This document shows, in pieces, positions 63,592 to 64,000 of a DNA stretch of 64,000 bases; the stretch's first letter is position 1; each line of letters begins with the position of its first letter. The position numbers were made by a program, and so were the translations under genes. Origin of the DNA: Shewanella halifaxensis HAW-EB4 (GTDB lineage Bacteria > Pseudomonadota > Gammaproteobacteria > Enterobacterales > Shewanellaceae). The DNA lies in the NCBI RefSeq assembly GCF_000019185.1, contig NC_010334.1, positions 4,650,001 to 4,714,000 of the forward strand, written 5' to 3'. Below the pieces are notes generated by a model, which worked only from the letters and a program-made list of their open reading frames with translations, was not told where the DNA came from and made no database searches.

Positions 63592-64000
<409 letters not shown>

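Overview
The window is a chromosomal segment from a gammaproteobacterium, almost certainly a Shewanella species. This rests on the gene order csrD/mshH – msh locus – mreBCD – maf – rng – yhdP, the sequences of the individual proteins, and an rRNA operon ending 5S–tRNA-Thr–5S. Base composition and codon use look uniform by eye. I see no phage, transposase or CRISPR array.

Layout. Positions 59–9897 (minus strand) hold the cell-shape and envelope block mreB-mreC-mreD-maf-rng-yhdP and a nitrilase-family hydrolase. Positions 10070–30938 (minus) hold a complete mannose-sensitive haemagglutinin (MSHA) type IV pilus locus, mshH-I-I2-J-K-L-M-N-E-G-F-B-A-A-C-D-O-P-Q, with two tandem major-pilin genes and a 1473-residue MshQ. 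Positions 31120–34758 (minus) hold a short malic enzyme, a secreted thermonuclease-family protein, rpmE and a small exported protein with a FimV-like region. Positions 35064–44537 (plus) hold priA, argS, ftsN, hslV, hslU (with a clear heat-shock promoter), a DUF971 protein, deoD and a TsgA-like transporter.

Positions 44594–50182 (minus) form a probable catabolic operon: a glutamine-synthetase-family ligase, an aldehyde dehydrogenase, an iron-containing alcohol dehydrogenase, a class I glutamine amidotransferase and a Crp/Fnr-type regulator. This resembles the Puu polyamine route, except that an alcohol dehydrogenase replaces the amine oxidase. It suggests gamma-glutamylated breakdown of an amino alcohol and is the most interesting functional lead here. 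Positions 50598–61990 hold a small membrane protein, rraA, an arginase-family enzyme, ubiE-ubiJ-ubiB, tatA-tatB-tatC, a small exported protein, tatD, a membrane diguanylate cyclase and hemB. Positions 62371–62998 carry a duplicated non-coding repeat. The rest, on the minus strand, is the distal end of an rRNA operon: partial 23S, 5S, tRNA-Thr(GGT), 5S and terminator.

How the parts fit. The msh genes encode a c-di-GMP-responsive attachment pilus: MshE has the MshEN binding repeats, and MshH is a degenerate GGDEF/EAL protein of the CsrD type. The mre genes set rod shape. tat and ubi serve folded-protein export and quinone synthesis. hslVU is a heat-shock protease. Most genes are housekeeping, and the accessory interest lies in the MSHA locus, the gamma-glutamyl cluster and the repeats near the rRNA operon.
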